This document shows positions 14,939-21,339 of a stretch of DNA of 21,339 bases, one piece after another (within the stretch, counting starts at the first letter, position 1; the number at the start of each line of letters is the position of its first letter). The notes below the pieces were generated by a model that saw only the letters and a program-made list of their open reading frames with translations, searched no databases and was not told the origin of the DNA. Origin of the DNA: an uncultured Pseudomonadota bacterium (lineage in GTDB: Bacteria > Pseudomonadota > Alphaproteobacteria > Rs-D84); NCBI GenBank assembly GCA_945483255.1, contig CALYRP010000002.1, positions 1 to 21,339 of the forward strand, written 5' to 3'. Position numbers and translations under genes: made by a program.

Positions 14939-15409
14939 TTAGTCCTTGAATTTTACATCAATAATTTCAAATTCTTTTTCACCACTTGGCAAACGAACCG
15001 TGCATATATCCCCAACGCAATGCCCAATCAATGCACGACCAACCGGCGATGTACAAGATATTACCAATTTACCATCGGATTCTATATCTGACAAAATACG
15101 ACATTCCATTTTATTGCCGTCTTCATCTTCGGTGATAACTTTGGCACCAAAAACGACACGATTGCCAGAAAGGCTGTCTATGTCAATAATCTGGGCACTT
15201 TCAATTGTGCTTTCAATAAATTGAATACGTTTATCAATTTGGCGCTGTTTTTCCTTGGCGGCACTGTAATCAGCATTTTCAGACAAATCACCAAGGGAAC
15301 GCGCCCATTGAACAACCTTTAATATTTCAGGCCTTTGATTTTCTTTTAAATCTTTTAATTCTTCAATCAACGCATCAAATCCCTGACGCGAAATCGGTTT
15401 CTTTTCCAT
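14939..15409 (-). CDS. greA: transcription elongation factor GreA
   Basis: 156-aa factor that enters the secondary channel of RNA polymerase and stimulates cleavage of backtracked transcripts. An N-terminal coiled coil carries the conserved tip sequence GDLSENADYSAAKEKQ at about 40-55 with the acidic residues Asp and Glu that position catalytic magnesium. A C-terminal FKBP-like domain includes SPVGRALIGH. Length is typical. AAGGA at 15416-15420 lies 6-7 bases before the ATG. It is the first gene of a long minus-strand block (greA-mutL-yajC-secDF and onward) and diverges from lptG, sharing a promoter region of about 85 bp. Confidence 0.96.
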   Translation of the reverse strand: MEKKPISRQGFDALIEELKDLKENQRPEILKVVQWARSLGDLSENADYSAAKEKQRQIDKRIQFIESTIESAQIIDIDSLSGNRVVFGAKVITEDEDGNKMECRILSDIESDGKLVISCTSPVGRALIGHCVGDICTVRLPSGEKEFEIIDVKFKD

Positions 15410-15433
15410 AACAAATCCTTAATTTTGATTATA

Positions 15434-15462
15434 AAGATATAACATTAATTTTAATTTTGCAA
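15434..15462 (-). promoter_or_regulatory. greA promoter (shared TTGCAA -35)
   Basis: On the minus strand: TTGCAA (15462-15457), 17 bases, then TATCTT (15439-15434). The predicted start near 15427 gives a leader of about 18 bases containing the greA AAGGA. An alternative TATAAT at 15433-15428 has no matching -35 and would place the start right at the ribosome site. TTGCAA is self-complementary and also forms the -35 of lptG. Confidence 0.5.
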
Positions 15463-15485
15463 TTATGAATTGAAACTATTATAAT
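15457..15485 (+). promoter_or_regulatory. lptG promoter positioned for a leaderless mRNA
   Basis: TTGCAA (15457-15462), exactly 17 bases, then a perfect TATAAT (15480-15485). Eight bases separate the -10 from the lptG ATG at 15494, so the transcription start should fall at or within about 2 bases of the ATG. No Shine-Dalgarno exists. This is one of the best promoter matches in the window. Confidence 0.65.
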
Positions 15486-15493
15486 AGTAAATT

Positions 15494-16561
15494 ATGTATA
15501 GATTTAAACCAAATGTTTTGACATTATTCCTGTTGCGACGTTTCTTTGCCAGTTTTTTATTGGTAATGTTAACGGTTGGTGGGATAATATTTGCTGTTAC
15601 ATTTGTGGAAAGATTGTCTTCAAATCCAGATGCACTGGCTACATTTGTGGATGCATGGGTCCGATTGTTGGAATATATACCTATGTTCTTACCATTGGCT
15701 GTATTTATGGGAACATTGGTTGCTTTTTATAATTTAACAAAATCATCTGAATTAATAATTGCATCTGGGGCTGGTTTATCACCATTTCAAATTGCAAAAC
15801 CGTTTTTGGTTGGTGCATTTATTGTTGGGGTATTTGCATCAACCATTGTTAACCCATATTCTGTTGATTTAACAACACGCAAATTAACAAATCATCAATT
15901 AAAATTAATTGATAATGCAATATGGTTACGCGAATCTTCTGATGACAGATATTTAACCGTACGCGCAACAGGAATGAATATTGCAAAAAATCACAATATC
16001 ATCTTTAACGATATCACAATATTATTACAGGACGAAAACTTTAAATTAAAAGAACGTATATCTGCACAAAGCGCCGAATTATCAAACGATGGTTTTGATG
16101 TTAACAATGCTTCTATTATAAACGAATACGGAATCACACAAACTGGTTCACGGCATATAGAAACAAAATTAACACCACAAACAGTCTTGGACAGATATCT
16201 GCAACCAGATCAAATTTCGTTTTGGGAATTACCGGCATTCATAAAAAAGATGAATGCAATCGGTGTTTCAACACGCGGACATTTGGTTCAATTTTGGACA
16301 TTATTGTTTTTACCATTAACAATGATTGCTATGACAGTATTGGGTATTGCATTTTCACAAACAAAACAACGCAGGAATTACAGTTTTGGTGTTAAATTTA
16401 GTCTTGGAATAATAACCTGTTTTGCACTTTATTTTATTGTTAATTTATTTAATGCGTTGGGCAATACAGGAACATTGCCACCATTAATTGCAATTATTGC
16501 CCCGCAAATAATTATAATAACAGGTGCGGCCACATTTATAACCAGTTTTGATACGATATAG
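15494..16561 (+). CDS. lptG: LptF/LptG-family lipopolysaccharide export permease, LptG type
   Basis: 355-aa inner-membrane permease of the LptB2FG transporter that lifts lipopolysaccharide from the inner membrane to LptC. Seen: an N-terminal helix at about 13-36 after a basic LLRRFF, helices near 58-80 and 98-118, a periplasmic beta-jellyroll-like region at about 120-240, then three C-terminal helices. The stretch ISFWELPAFIKKMNAIG followed by QFWTLLFLPLTMIAMTVLGIAF and LPPLIAIIAP is LptG-like rather than LptF-like. No LptF is adjacent, so the F/G choice rests on the C-terminal region. It diverges from greA and heads an operon with a 43-aa peptide, xerD and a J-protein. It has no Shine-Dalgarno; the promoter -10 is 8 bases upstream. 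Confidence 0.88.
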   Translation: MYRFKPNVLTLFLLRRFFASFLLVMLTVGGIIFAVTFVERLSSNPDALATFVDAWVRLLEYIPMFLPLAVFMGTLVAFYNLTKSSELIIASGAGLSPFQIAKPFLVGAFIVGVFASTIVNPYSVDLTTRKLTNHQLKLIDNAIWLRESSDDRYLTVRATGMNIAKNHNIIFNDITILLQDENFKLKERISAQSAELSNDGFDVNNASIINEYGITQTGSRHIETKLTPQTVLDRYLQPDQISFWELPAFIKKMNAIGVSTRGHLVQFWTLLFLPLTMIAMTVLGIAFSQTKQRRNYSFGVKFSLGIITCFALYFIVNLFNALGNTGTLPPLIAIIAPQIIIITGAATFITSFDTI

Positions 16562-16570
16562 GAATTCTAG

Positions 16571-16702
16571 ATGTCAATTCACAGAAGAAAAAACAACAAT
16601 AAAAAATATTTATTTTGGGCAATTGCAATAATATTGTTAATTGGCATGATTATTTCTTTTTCTAATAATCCTGTATTTACAGAAGTGGTTCTTTATCCAT
16701 GA
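16571..16702 (+). CDS. 43-aa single-span membrane peptide between lptG and xerD
   Basis: A short ORF of 43 codons plus TGA. It has a basic N-terminus (MSIHRRKNNNKK), one strong hydrophobic helix at about 13-30 (YLFWAIAIILLIGMIISF), and a short polar tail ending VVLYP. AGGA seven bases before the ATG is a good ribosome site. Its TGA overlaps the xerD ATG as ATGA, a classic coupling junction, and it starts 9 bp after the lptG stop. These three signals make it likely to be translated. No family is recognised. N-in, C-out topology is predicted by the basic N-terminus. It may assist the LPS permease, or act mainly to couple translation of xerD (inference). Confidence 0.68.
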   Translation: MSIHRRKNNNKKYLFWAIAIILLIGMIISFSNNPVFTEVVLYP

Positions 16703-17562
16703 ATTATATTGATATTTTTTTAGAAGCATTATCTGCAGAAAAAGGGCGCAGTCAAAAAACATTAGCGGCCTATGGTTCTGATTTGCATCACGCCCAAGAC
16801 ATTATTGGCAATTTATTAACAGCCACAGATACAGATATACAAAATTATTTATCAGGCCTTGATGACAAACCGTCATCGATTGCCAGAAAAGCCAGTTCGC
16901 TGCGCAGTTTTTATAAATTTTTAATGTTGGAAAAAATCATAACAAAAAATCCAACAACAAATCTTGAATTACCAAAACGCGGACGCGCATTACCTAAATA
17001 TTTATCAATGGAAGAAATTGAATTATTAATTTCATCCGCAGATGATATAAAAACATCTGTTCGTTTGCATTGCATGATTGAATTATTATACGCATCAGGA
17101 CTGCGTGTAAGCGAACTGTGCGAATTACCAATGTCTGCAAATTTGGGTGATAAATTATTAATACACGGCAAAGGTGCCAAAGAAAGATTGGTTCCCATGC
17201 ACGAATCCGCCCAAGATGCATTACATAAATGGTTGGATATTCGTGGGGACACAGATTCAAAATATGTATTCCCGTCAAATGGTGCAAGTGGCCATATAAC
17301 ACGTGATGGTTTTTTTAAAATTTTGAAAAAGTGTGCCGTTCTGGCTGGCATTGATCCACATCGTGTAAGCCCACACGTATTGCGCCATTCGTTTGCATCA
17401 CACTTATTGGCTGGCGGTGCAAATTTACGCGTTATACAAACAATGCTGGGACATGAAGACATTTCAACAACGCAAATATATACACATGTTTTACCTGAAA
17501 AATTGCGTGATACGGTTGAAAGCGCACATCCATTGGCACATAATGAAATAAAGGACATATAA
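16699..17562 (+). CDS. xerD: site-specific tyrosine recombinase XerD
   Basis: 287-aa tyrosine recombinase that, with XerC and FtsK, resolves chromosome dimers at dif. An N-terminal SAM-like core-binding domain (about 1-95) is followed by the catalytic domain with all expected residues: Arg136 (ASGLRVSEL), Lys158 (HGKGAKER), His226 and Arg229 (HVLRHSFASHLLAGG), His252 (LGHEDISTTQIYTH) and nucleophile Tyr261. It is about 10 residues shorter than E. coli XerD, mostly through a shortened loop before Lys158. It resembles chromosomal XerD rather than a mobile integrase and no element is adjacent. XerC cannot be fully excluded. The start overlaps the stop of the 43-aa peptide; its own ribosome site is weak, so coupling is likely. 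Confidence 0.93.
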   Translation: MNYIDIFLEALSAEKGRSQKTLAAYGSDLHHAQDIIGNLLTATDTDIQNYLSGLDDKPSSIARKASSLRSFYKFLMLEKIITKNPTTNLELPKRGRALPKYLSMEEIELLISSADDIKTSVRLHCMIELLYASGLRVSELCELPMSANLGDKLLIHGKGAKERLVPMHESAQDALHKWLDIRGDTDSKYVFPSNGASGHITRDGFFKILKKCAVLAGIDPHRVSPHVLRHSFASHLLAGGANLRVIQTMLGHEDISTTQIYTHVLPEKLRDTVESAHPLAHNEIKDI

Positions 17563-17565
17563 ACC

Positions 17566-18063
17566 ATGATTACGAAATGCGATCATCCTGGATGCACAAA
17601 AGCCGGCACATGCCGTGCACCAAAATCACGTGACTTAAAAGAATATTGGATGTTCTGCAAAGAACACGCGGCAGAATACAATAAAAATTGGAATTATTAT
17701 GCGAATATGACACCTGATGAAATTGATGCAGAATGGGAACGCGAAACATTTGGAATCGCAGATAAAGACCGCGAAAAAGTTAATAAAGACGAAGCCGACT
17801 ATGTAAATTTCCTTAACGATTTTTTAACCGGACGTGGAACATTTGATAAAATGCCCGCTAAAAAAACCGTATCTTCACAAATCACATCTGCATTTGCTGT
17901 ATTTAATTTGCCAATAACGGCATCTTGGCGCGAAGTTGGGGCAAAATATCGTCAACTTGCAAAAAAATACCATCCTGACACTGCAAAAGACAAATCGTCA
18001 ACCACAGAATTTACGCGAATAAATACCGCATACGAAACGCTTAAAAAATATTTCAAAAAATAA
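17566..18063 (+). CDS. J-domain protein with N-terminal Cys/His cluster
   Basis: 165-aa DnaJ-type co-chaperone. Residues 5-34 carry Cys5, Cys10, Cys16, Cys31 and His34 (CDHPGC...FCKEH), suggesting a small zinc site. The C-terminal 60 residues form a J domain with the essential HPD at 136-138 (KKYHPDTAKD), which stimulates DnaK ATPase. This architecture is common in alphaproteobacteria as a short J-domain protein distinct from DnaJ itself. The client is unknown. It starts 3 bp after xerD with AAGGA about 10 bases upstream, so it belongs to the same operon. The 76 bp after its stop hold no hairpin terminator, only the trxB promoter. Confidence 0.88.
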   Translation: MITKCDHPGCTKAGTCRAPKSRDLKEYWMFCKEHAAEYNKNWNYYANMTPDEIDAEWERETFGIADKDREKVNKDEADYVNFLNDFLTGRGTFDKMPAKKTVSSQITSAFAVFNLPITASWREVGAKYRQLAKKYHPDTAKDKSSTTEFTRINTAYETLKKYFKK

Positions 18064-18084
18064 TTAAACACCCCTATTTTGTAT

Positions 18085-18112
18085 TTGCAAGGCACGCATT
18101 TTATGCTATGAT
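18085..18112 (+). promoter_or_regulatory. trxB promoter
   Basis: TTGCAA (18085-18090), 16 bases, then TATGAT (18107-18112) preceded by TGC as an extended -10. The predicted start near 18119 gives a leader of about 20 bases with GGA before the ATG at 18140. It uses the same TTGCA -35 core as the ftsK, greA and lptG promoters. Confidence 0.6.
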
Positions 18113-18139
18113 TTTGCAAACGAAACGAATGGATATATT

Positions 18140-19036
18140 ATGCAAGATGTTGTTATTTTAGGTTCTGGACCGGCTGGATTAACCGCTGCGATATATACAG
18201 GACGCGCAAACAAATCAACCACCATTTTGGCGGGACCGTCCATGGGCGGACAAACTGGGGAAATTGCAAAACTGGAAAATTATCCTGGTTGGGCGGGATC
18301 CGGTATGGAACTTATAATGTTCATGAAAAAACAGGCGGAATCTTTTGGTGCGAAAATAAAAATGGCATCTGCTTCTGATATCAAATTCAATGAAGATGGA
18401 ACATTTACTGTTATTTGCGATAACGGCGAAACAATAGATGCAAAAACAGTTATATTGGCAACCGGCGCAACTGCCCGCCGTCTTGAAATTGATGGGGCAC
18501 GTGAATTTTTTGGACGCGGCGTTTCATATTGCGCAACATGCGATGGCTTCTTTTATTCGGGACGCGATGTTTTGGTAATTGGTGGTGGAAACGCGGCATT
18601 GAACGATGCACTTTATTTGGCAGATGTTGCAAAAAGTGTGAAAATAATTTACCGCAAATCCGAATTCTTTCGTGCCGAAGCAGTCTTGCGCGACCGTGTT
18701 AATGAACGCAAAAATATCGAATGTGTTTATAATACCGAATTAAAATCAATTGCCGGCAAACCAGATTCTGATAAATTAATTGCAACAACACTGGACGGAA
18801 AACAAATCGAATGTGACGGAATATTTGTTGCCATTGGCCACGAAGCAAACACTGATTATTTATCTGAAACAATCAAAAGGGATGAATTGGGGCGCATTAT
18901 CCCAGAATCATTACCAAAGGGAATGTTTGTTGCAGGCGATGTGCACAGTAATATTAAAATGCAAATCGCAACCGCTGTTGGTACCGGATGCAGTGCTGGT
19001 ATGGATGCAATTGCATATTTGAATTCAAGGAATTAA
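18140..19036 (+). CDS. trxB: NADPH-dependent thioredoxin reductase
   Basis: 298-aa flavoprotein that passes electrons from NADPH through FAD to thioredoxin. Seen: FAD-binding GSGPAGLTAAIYTGRA at 8-23, the redox-active CATC at 131-134, the NADPH-binding GGGNAALNDALYL at 148-160, FFRAE for the 2'-phosphate near 176-180, and the second FAD motif GMFVAGDV at 261-268. It is slightly shorter than the usual 310-320 residues with no motif missing. Starts with a weak GGA site and its own promoter. A 59-aa ORF begins one base after its stop, then serS follows, probably in one transcript ending at the hairpin after serS. Confidence 0.95.
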   Translation: MQDVVILGSGPAGLTAAIYTGRANKSTTILAGPSMGGQTGEIAKLENYPGWAGSGMELIMFMKKQAESFGAKIKMASASDIKFNEDGTFTVICDNGETIDAKTVILATGATARRLEIDGAREFFGRGVSYCATCDGFFYSGRDVLVIGGGNAALNDALYLADVAKSVKIIYRKSEFFRAEAVLRDRVNERKNIECVYNTELKSIAGKPDSDKLIATTLDGKQIECDGIFVAIGHEANTDYLSETIKRDELGRIIPESLPKGMFVAGDVHSNIKMQIATAVGTGCSAGMDAIAYLNSRN

Positions 19037-19037
19037 A

Positions 19038-19217
19038 ATGGAAAAATTAAAGTCTTTTAATGATTATCAAATTGTGCCTTCTAAAATTTCCACACCTGAA
19101 AATTTAGCACAATATGATAATTATCTGAAAGAAGCCATCAGACAATCTCGACAAATGGAAATAAACGCTCTCAATTGGGCCAGAAAAAATGTTATCTATT
19201 TCCATAATGGCAGATAA
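19038..19217 (+). CDS. 59-aa hypothetical protein between trxB and serS
   Basis: A 59-codon ORF. It begins one base after the trxB stop (TAA-A-ATG), with AAGGA in the last trxB codons 8 bases upstream, so coupling is likely. The protein is hydrophilic and probably helical, with a Gln/Asn/Tyr-rich middle (ENLAQYDNYLKEAIRQSRQ) and a basic-aromatic C-terminus (WARKNVIYFHNGR). It has no signal peptide, membrane helix or cysteine. No family is recognised. It uses a few codons that are rarer in the neighbouring genes (CTC, CGA, TCT). The 20 bp after its stop contain the serS ribosome site. Confidence 0.6.
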   Translation: MEKLKSFNDYQIVPSKISTPENLAQYDNYLKEAIRQSRQMEINALNWARKNVIYFHNGR

Positions 19218-19237
19218 AAATAAAGAAGGTAAAAAAA

Positions 19238-20518
19238 ATGTTAGACATTAAATTTATTCGTGAAAATAAAGACATTGTAAAACACGCATGCGCGGTTAAA
19301 AACTTTCCAGATGTCGTTGATGATTTATTAAACCTGGATGTTCGTGTTCGTGAATTGAAAACAATTACACAAACAAAAACCGCTGAAAAAAATAAAATAT
19401 CCAAAGAAATTCCAACAGCCACTGACAAAGCGCCATTGATTGCACAATCAAAAGCAATCAGCGAAGAAATTGCAAACGACATGGCAGAATTGGCAGAAAA
19501 AGAAGCATTGCTTAATGATTTAATGCATCGCATTCCACAAATTCCGGACGCATCTGCCCCGGTTGGCGCAGACGAATCTGCGAATGTAGAGGTTAAACGT
19601 GTCGGTACACCACGCACATTTGATTTTACACCACGTCCACAATGGGAATTATTGGAAATGAACGGTTGGTGGATGCCTGAAAAAATCGCAGGCATTTGCG
19701 GCACACGCGTTTATGCACTTTGTGGCGAATTAGCAGAACTTGCATTGGCTGTCCAAACATATGTTGTGCAAAAATTGATATCCAAAGGATTCAAATATAT
19801 TGAATGTCCATCAATCACAAAACCACAAACTATATTTAATGCCGGACATTTCATGGGGTCTGATTTAAACGTAATGAATAACGATGTGTTTATGTTGGCC
19901 GATACAGACAGATGTTTGGCAGGAACTGCTGAAATTATCATCAATTCGTTGCATGCGGACGAAATATTAAACGAAAATGATTTACCTTTGAAATATGCGG
20001 GATATTCCCCATGTTTCAGAAAAGAAGCCGGTGCCGCCGGACGCGATACACGCGGAATCGTTCGTGTTCATCAATTTAACAAGGTTGAACAATATGTATT
20101 CTGCAAACCAGAACAAAGCGATGAAATGCACGAACACATTTTGAATAACCTTTGTGAATTTATGGAAGCATTTGAATTACCATATCGTGTTATTGCAAAT
20201 TCAACTGGCGATATGGGATTTAACAAAGTAAAAATGAACGATGTCGAAGCATGGTTCCCATCTGAAAATTCATATAGGGAACTTGGTTCTTGTTCATCAA
20301 TCGGACAATTCCAGGCACGCAGAACGAATACAAGATATCGTGAAAACGCAACCGGGGATGTTAAATATGTTGCAACATTAAATAACACCGCGATTGCCCT
20401 GCCACGTGCACTGGTTCCAATTATAGAAAACCACCAAAATGCAGACGGGTCTGTAAATATACCAAAGGCCCTGCAACCATATATGGGTGGACGAACAAAG
20501 ATTGGTGGAAAACATTAA
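19238..20518 (+). CDS. serS: seryl-tRNA synthetase
   Basis: 426-aa class II aminoacyl-tRNA synthetase charging tRNA-Ser (and tRNA-Sec where present). An N-terminal antiparallel coiled-coil arm (about 1-105) binds the long variable arm of the tRNA. The catalytic domain carries the TAE serine-binding motif at 230-232, motif 2 FRKEAGAAGRDTRG at 260-273, the ENSYRELGSCSSIGQFQARR segment and motif 3 at about 381-400. Motif 3 reads LNNTAIALPRALVPIIENHQ, keeping the essential Arg390 but with NNT...PR where many homologues have NGS...GR, a known-type variant. Length is normal. AAGGT precedes the ATG at 19238. A strong hairpin terminator follows its stop by 1 bp. Confidence 0.96.
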   Translation: MLDIKFIRENKDIVKHACAVKNFPDVVDDLLNLDVRVRELKTITQTKTAEKNKISKEIPTATDKAPLIAQSKAISEEIANDMAELAEKEALLNDLMHRIPQIPDASAPVGADESANVEVKRVGTPRTFDFTPRPQWELLEMNGWWMPEKIAGICGTRVYALCGELAELALAVQTYVVQKLISKGFKYIECPSITKPQTIFNAGHFMGSDLNVMNNDVFMLADTDRCLAGTAEIIINSLHADEILNENDLPLKYAGYSPCFRKEAGAAGRDTRGIVRVHQFNKVEQYVFCKPEQSDEMHEHILNNLCEFMEAFELPYRVIANSTGDMGFNKVKMNDVEAWFPSENSYRELGSCSSIGQFQARRTNTRYRENATGDVKYVATLNNTAIALPRALVPIIENHQNADGSVNIPKALQPYMGGRTKIGGKH

Positions 20519-20519
20519 T

Positions 20520-20548
20520 AAAAAAACGCCCGTTTGGGCGTTTTTTTT
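20520..20548. terminator. bidirectional rho-independent terminator between serS and the minus-strand gene
   Basis: A-run, then CGCCC-GTTT-GGGCG with arms extended by A:T pairs (20521-20531 with 20536-20546), then eight Ts. It has a T-run in both directions, so it can end serS on the plus strand and the convergent gene on the minus strand, whose TAA (20547-20549) lies inside the A/T flank. Its inverted copy is at 21170-21196. Confidence 0.92.
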
Positions 20549-21074
20549 ATCGCATTAAACCAAAATGTCTTTTAAATTGTTTCCACTGCTTTACTATTGG
20601 TTTAGATTCAATAATATCAACACTGTTAACAACTGGTTCCGAACTAGATTTTATTTCTTTAGCGTATCTTTTTTTGTCCCAATCATTCATTGCATATTCA
20701 TAATTTTGAACAGCACCCAAGAAACGATAATATTGTTGAGACAATGGATATATCATAGCCGCAGTTGATTGTTTCCAAACAATTTCTTTTGGCCCCTCAA
20801 CAAAATAATAACCATACCACTGTTGTTCCAACTTATATTTTTTTGCATATTCGGCCGCACGTTCACGCCACGCATATTCTGATTTTTTTCTTGAAAAACA
20901 ATCTGGTTCTTTTGCAACAATACCCATAACAACCAAAGCGCGTGCAGCATTACATTGTTCATGCAAAGTCATGCTTTTCCAGCGCGATTTCAACAGATAT
21001 TTTGCCAATTTTTTATATGCTACAAAACCATCAGCAATATAATTTTGTATTGTCATAACTTCGTTTTCTGTCAT
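20547..21074 (-). CDS. hypothetical protein (175 aa), single-gene transcription unit
   Basis: Unrecognised 175-aa soluble protein, rich in Lys, Tyr, Trp and Ala, apparently all-helical, with no signal peptide or convincing membrane span. Notable segments are RWKSMTLHEQCNAARALVVMG, EYAWRERAAEYAKKYKLEQQW and a C-terminal basic patch (KQWKQFKRHFGLMR). The start is assigned to the ATG at 21074, because AAGGA lies 6 bases upstream at 21081-21085. The in-frame ATG at 21095 has no ribosome site and would be only about 6 bases into the transcript; it would add seven residues (MSKKGKK). It has its own consensus sigma-70 promoter and is bounded by terminators on both sides, so it is expressed independently. 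Codon and base use match the neighbours. No function is proposed. Confidence 0.78.
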   Translation of the reverse strand: MTENEVMTIQNYIADGFVAYKKLAKYLLKSRWKSMTLHEQCNAARALVVMGIVAKEPDCFSRKKSEYAWRERAAEYAKKYKLEQQWYGYYFVEGPKEIVWKQSTAAMIYPLSQQYYRFLGAVQNYEYAMNDWDKKRYAKEIKSSSEPVVNSVDIIESKPIVKQWKQFKRHFGLMR

Positions 21075-21107
21075 CTTTTTTCCTTTTTTTGACATTCTTA
21101 TACAGGT

Positions 21108-21135
21108 ATTATAGACAAAAATATTTAAATGTCAA
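21108..21135 (-). promoter_or_regulatory. consensus sigma-70 promoter for the lone hypothetical gene
   Basis: On the minus strand: TTGACA (21135-21130), 16 bases, TATAAT (21113-21108). Both hexamers are perfect. The predicted start near 21101 gives a leader of about 27 bases to the ATG at 21074. This is the strongest promoter match in the window and suggests high expression. Confidence 0.8.
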
Positions 21136-21169
21136 CAATAAATCAAAAACGAAAAAAGACACAAATAAT

Positions 21170-21196
21170 AAAAAAACGCCCAAACGGGCGTTTTTT
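21170..21196 (-). terminator. rho-independent terminator, inverted copy of the one after serS
   Basis: Plus strand: seven As, CGCCC-AAAC-GGGCG, six Ts. This is the exact reverse complement of the core of the hairpin at 20520-20548. Read on the minus strand it ends the gene entering from the right edge, whose TAA (21195-21197) is part of the flanking A/T run. It also insulates the promoter of the lone gene from upstream readthrough. Confidence 0.9.
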
Positions 21197-21339
21197 ATTT
21201 TTCTTTTTTATACTTATCAACAGCAAACAAAGATGCCGGCGCAAAATCTTTAATCGCAGCAACAAAGCTATTAGCATTCCATAATTGAACAGCCTTGTTC
21301 ATTTCCAAGATTTTTTCAGCTTCTAAATCACGCATTGCA
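21195..21339 (-). CDS. 3' end of a gene running off the right edge
   Basis: The last 47 codons and TAA of a minus-strand gene whose start lies outside the window. The visible part is soluble-looking and partly helical (AMRDLEAEKILEMNKAVQLW, then DFAPASLFAVDKYKKEK), with a Lys-rich C-terminus. The open frame, ordinary codon use and terminator directly after the stop support a real gene. No family can be named from this fragment. Confidence 0.72.
   Translation of the reverse strand, partial: AMRDLEAEKILEMNKAVQLWNANSFVAAIKDFAPASLFAVDKYKKEK

Noticed and set aside
16699..17562. tyrosine recombinase as integrase of a mobile element
   Set aside because: Sequence and length match chromosomal XerD, it is in an operon with core genes, and no attachment-site repeats or cargo genes were seen.
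16911..17567. 218-codon open frame antisense to xerD
   Set aside because: It lies wholly opposite a gene with all tyrosine-recombinase catalytic residues, has atypical Cys/Ser/Asn-rich composition and no ribosome site of note; it is a shadow of xerD codon bias.
19192..19704. 170-codon open frame antisense to the start of serS
   Set aside because: Ser/Phe/Ala-rich composition mirrors the opposite strand of serS codons; no recognisable domain.

Overview
The window reads as a compact, AT-rich chromosomal segment of an alphaproteobacterium, probably a small-genome, possibly host- or gut-associated lineage. This placement is inference from gene content, not from a marker-gene tree. The support is a MucR/Ros-family regulator (largely an alphaproteobacterial family), a J-domain protein with an N-terminal Cys/His cluster of the alphaproteobacterial type, a MutL carrying the endonuclease motif, and dense, strongly AT-biased genes with 0-70 bp gaps. 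There is no insertion sequence, prophage integrase, CRISPR array, tRNA or rRNA that I can support.

Layout, left to right. Bases 1-133 are unresolved edge sequence. 134-2341 (minus) is a mucR-like gene followed by a membrane-anchored lysozyme-fold/TPR protein. rarA (2386-3672, plus) diverges from mucR and runs into a minus-strand pair of exported, probably outer-membrane beta-barrel proteins (3669-5811); the two stop codons overlap. A long minus-strand block (5882-15409) is transcribed greA - mutL - yajC - secD - secF - ctpA-like - pap2 - ftsK. The plus-strand block lptG - 43-aa membrane peptide - xerD - J-domain protein (15494-18063) diverges from greA. It is followed by trxB - 59-aa ORF - serS (18140-20518) with its own promoter. 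At the right end a lone minus-strand gene (20547-21074) has a consensus sigma-70 promoter and lies between two terminator hairpins that are exact inverted copies of one another. The last 145 bases hold the 3' end of another minus-strand gene.

The genes are mainly core functions: envelope and secretion (YajC-SecD-SecF, LptG, PAP2 phosphatase, two barrels, lysozyme-like protein), chromosome maintenance (RarA, MutL, FtsK, XerD), transcription and translation (GreA, SerS) and redox or protein folding (TrxB, J-protein). FtsK and XerD act together at the chromosome dimer resolution site in other bacteria, but no dif site was recognised here.

Points that deserve a second look: a CtpA-like S41 protein whose catalytic Ser and Lys positions appear to be Gly and Arg; a MucR homologue lacking both zinc-binding His; ftsK and lptG promoters whose -10 box is only 7-8 bases before the ATG, suggesting leaderless mRNAs; a palindromic TTGCAA that can serve as the -35 box for both greA and lptG; two unannotated-size small genes (43 and 59 aa) with good ribosome-binding sites; and the inverted terminator pair. 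I did not find a convincing multi-gene system of new type; most of the window is ordinary housekeeping sequence.
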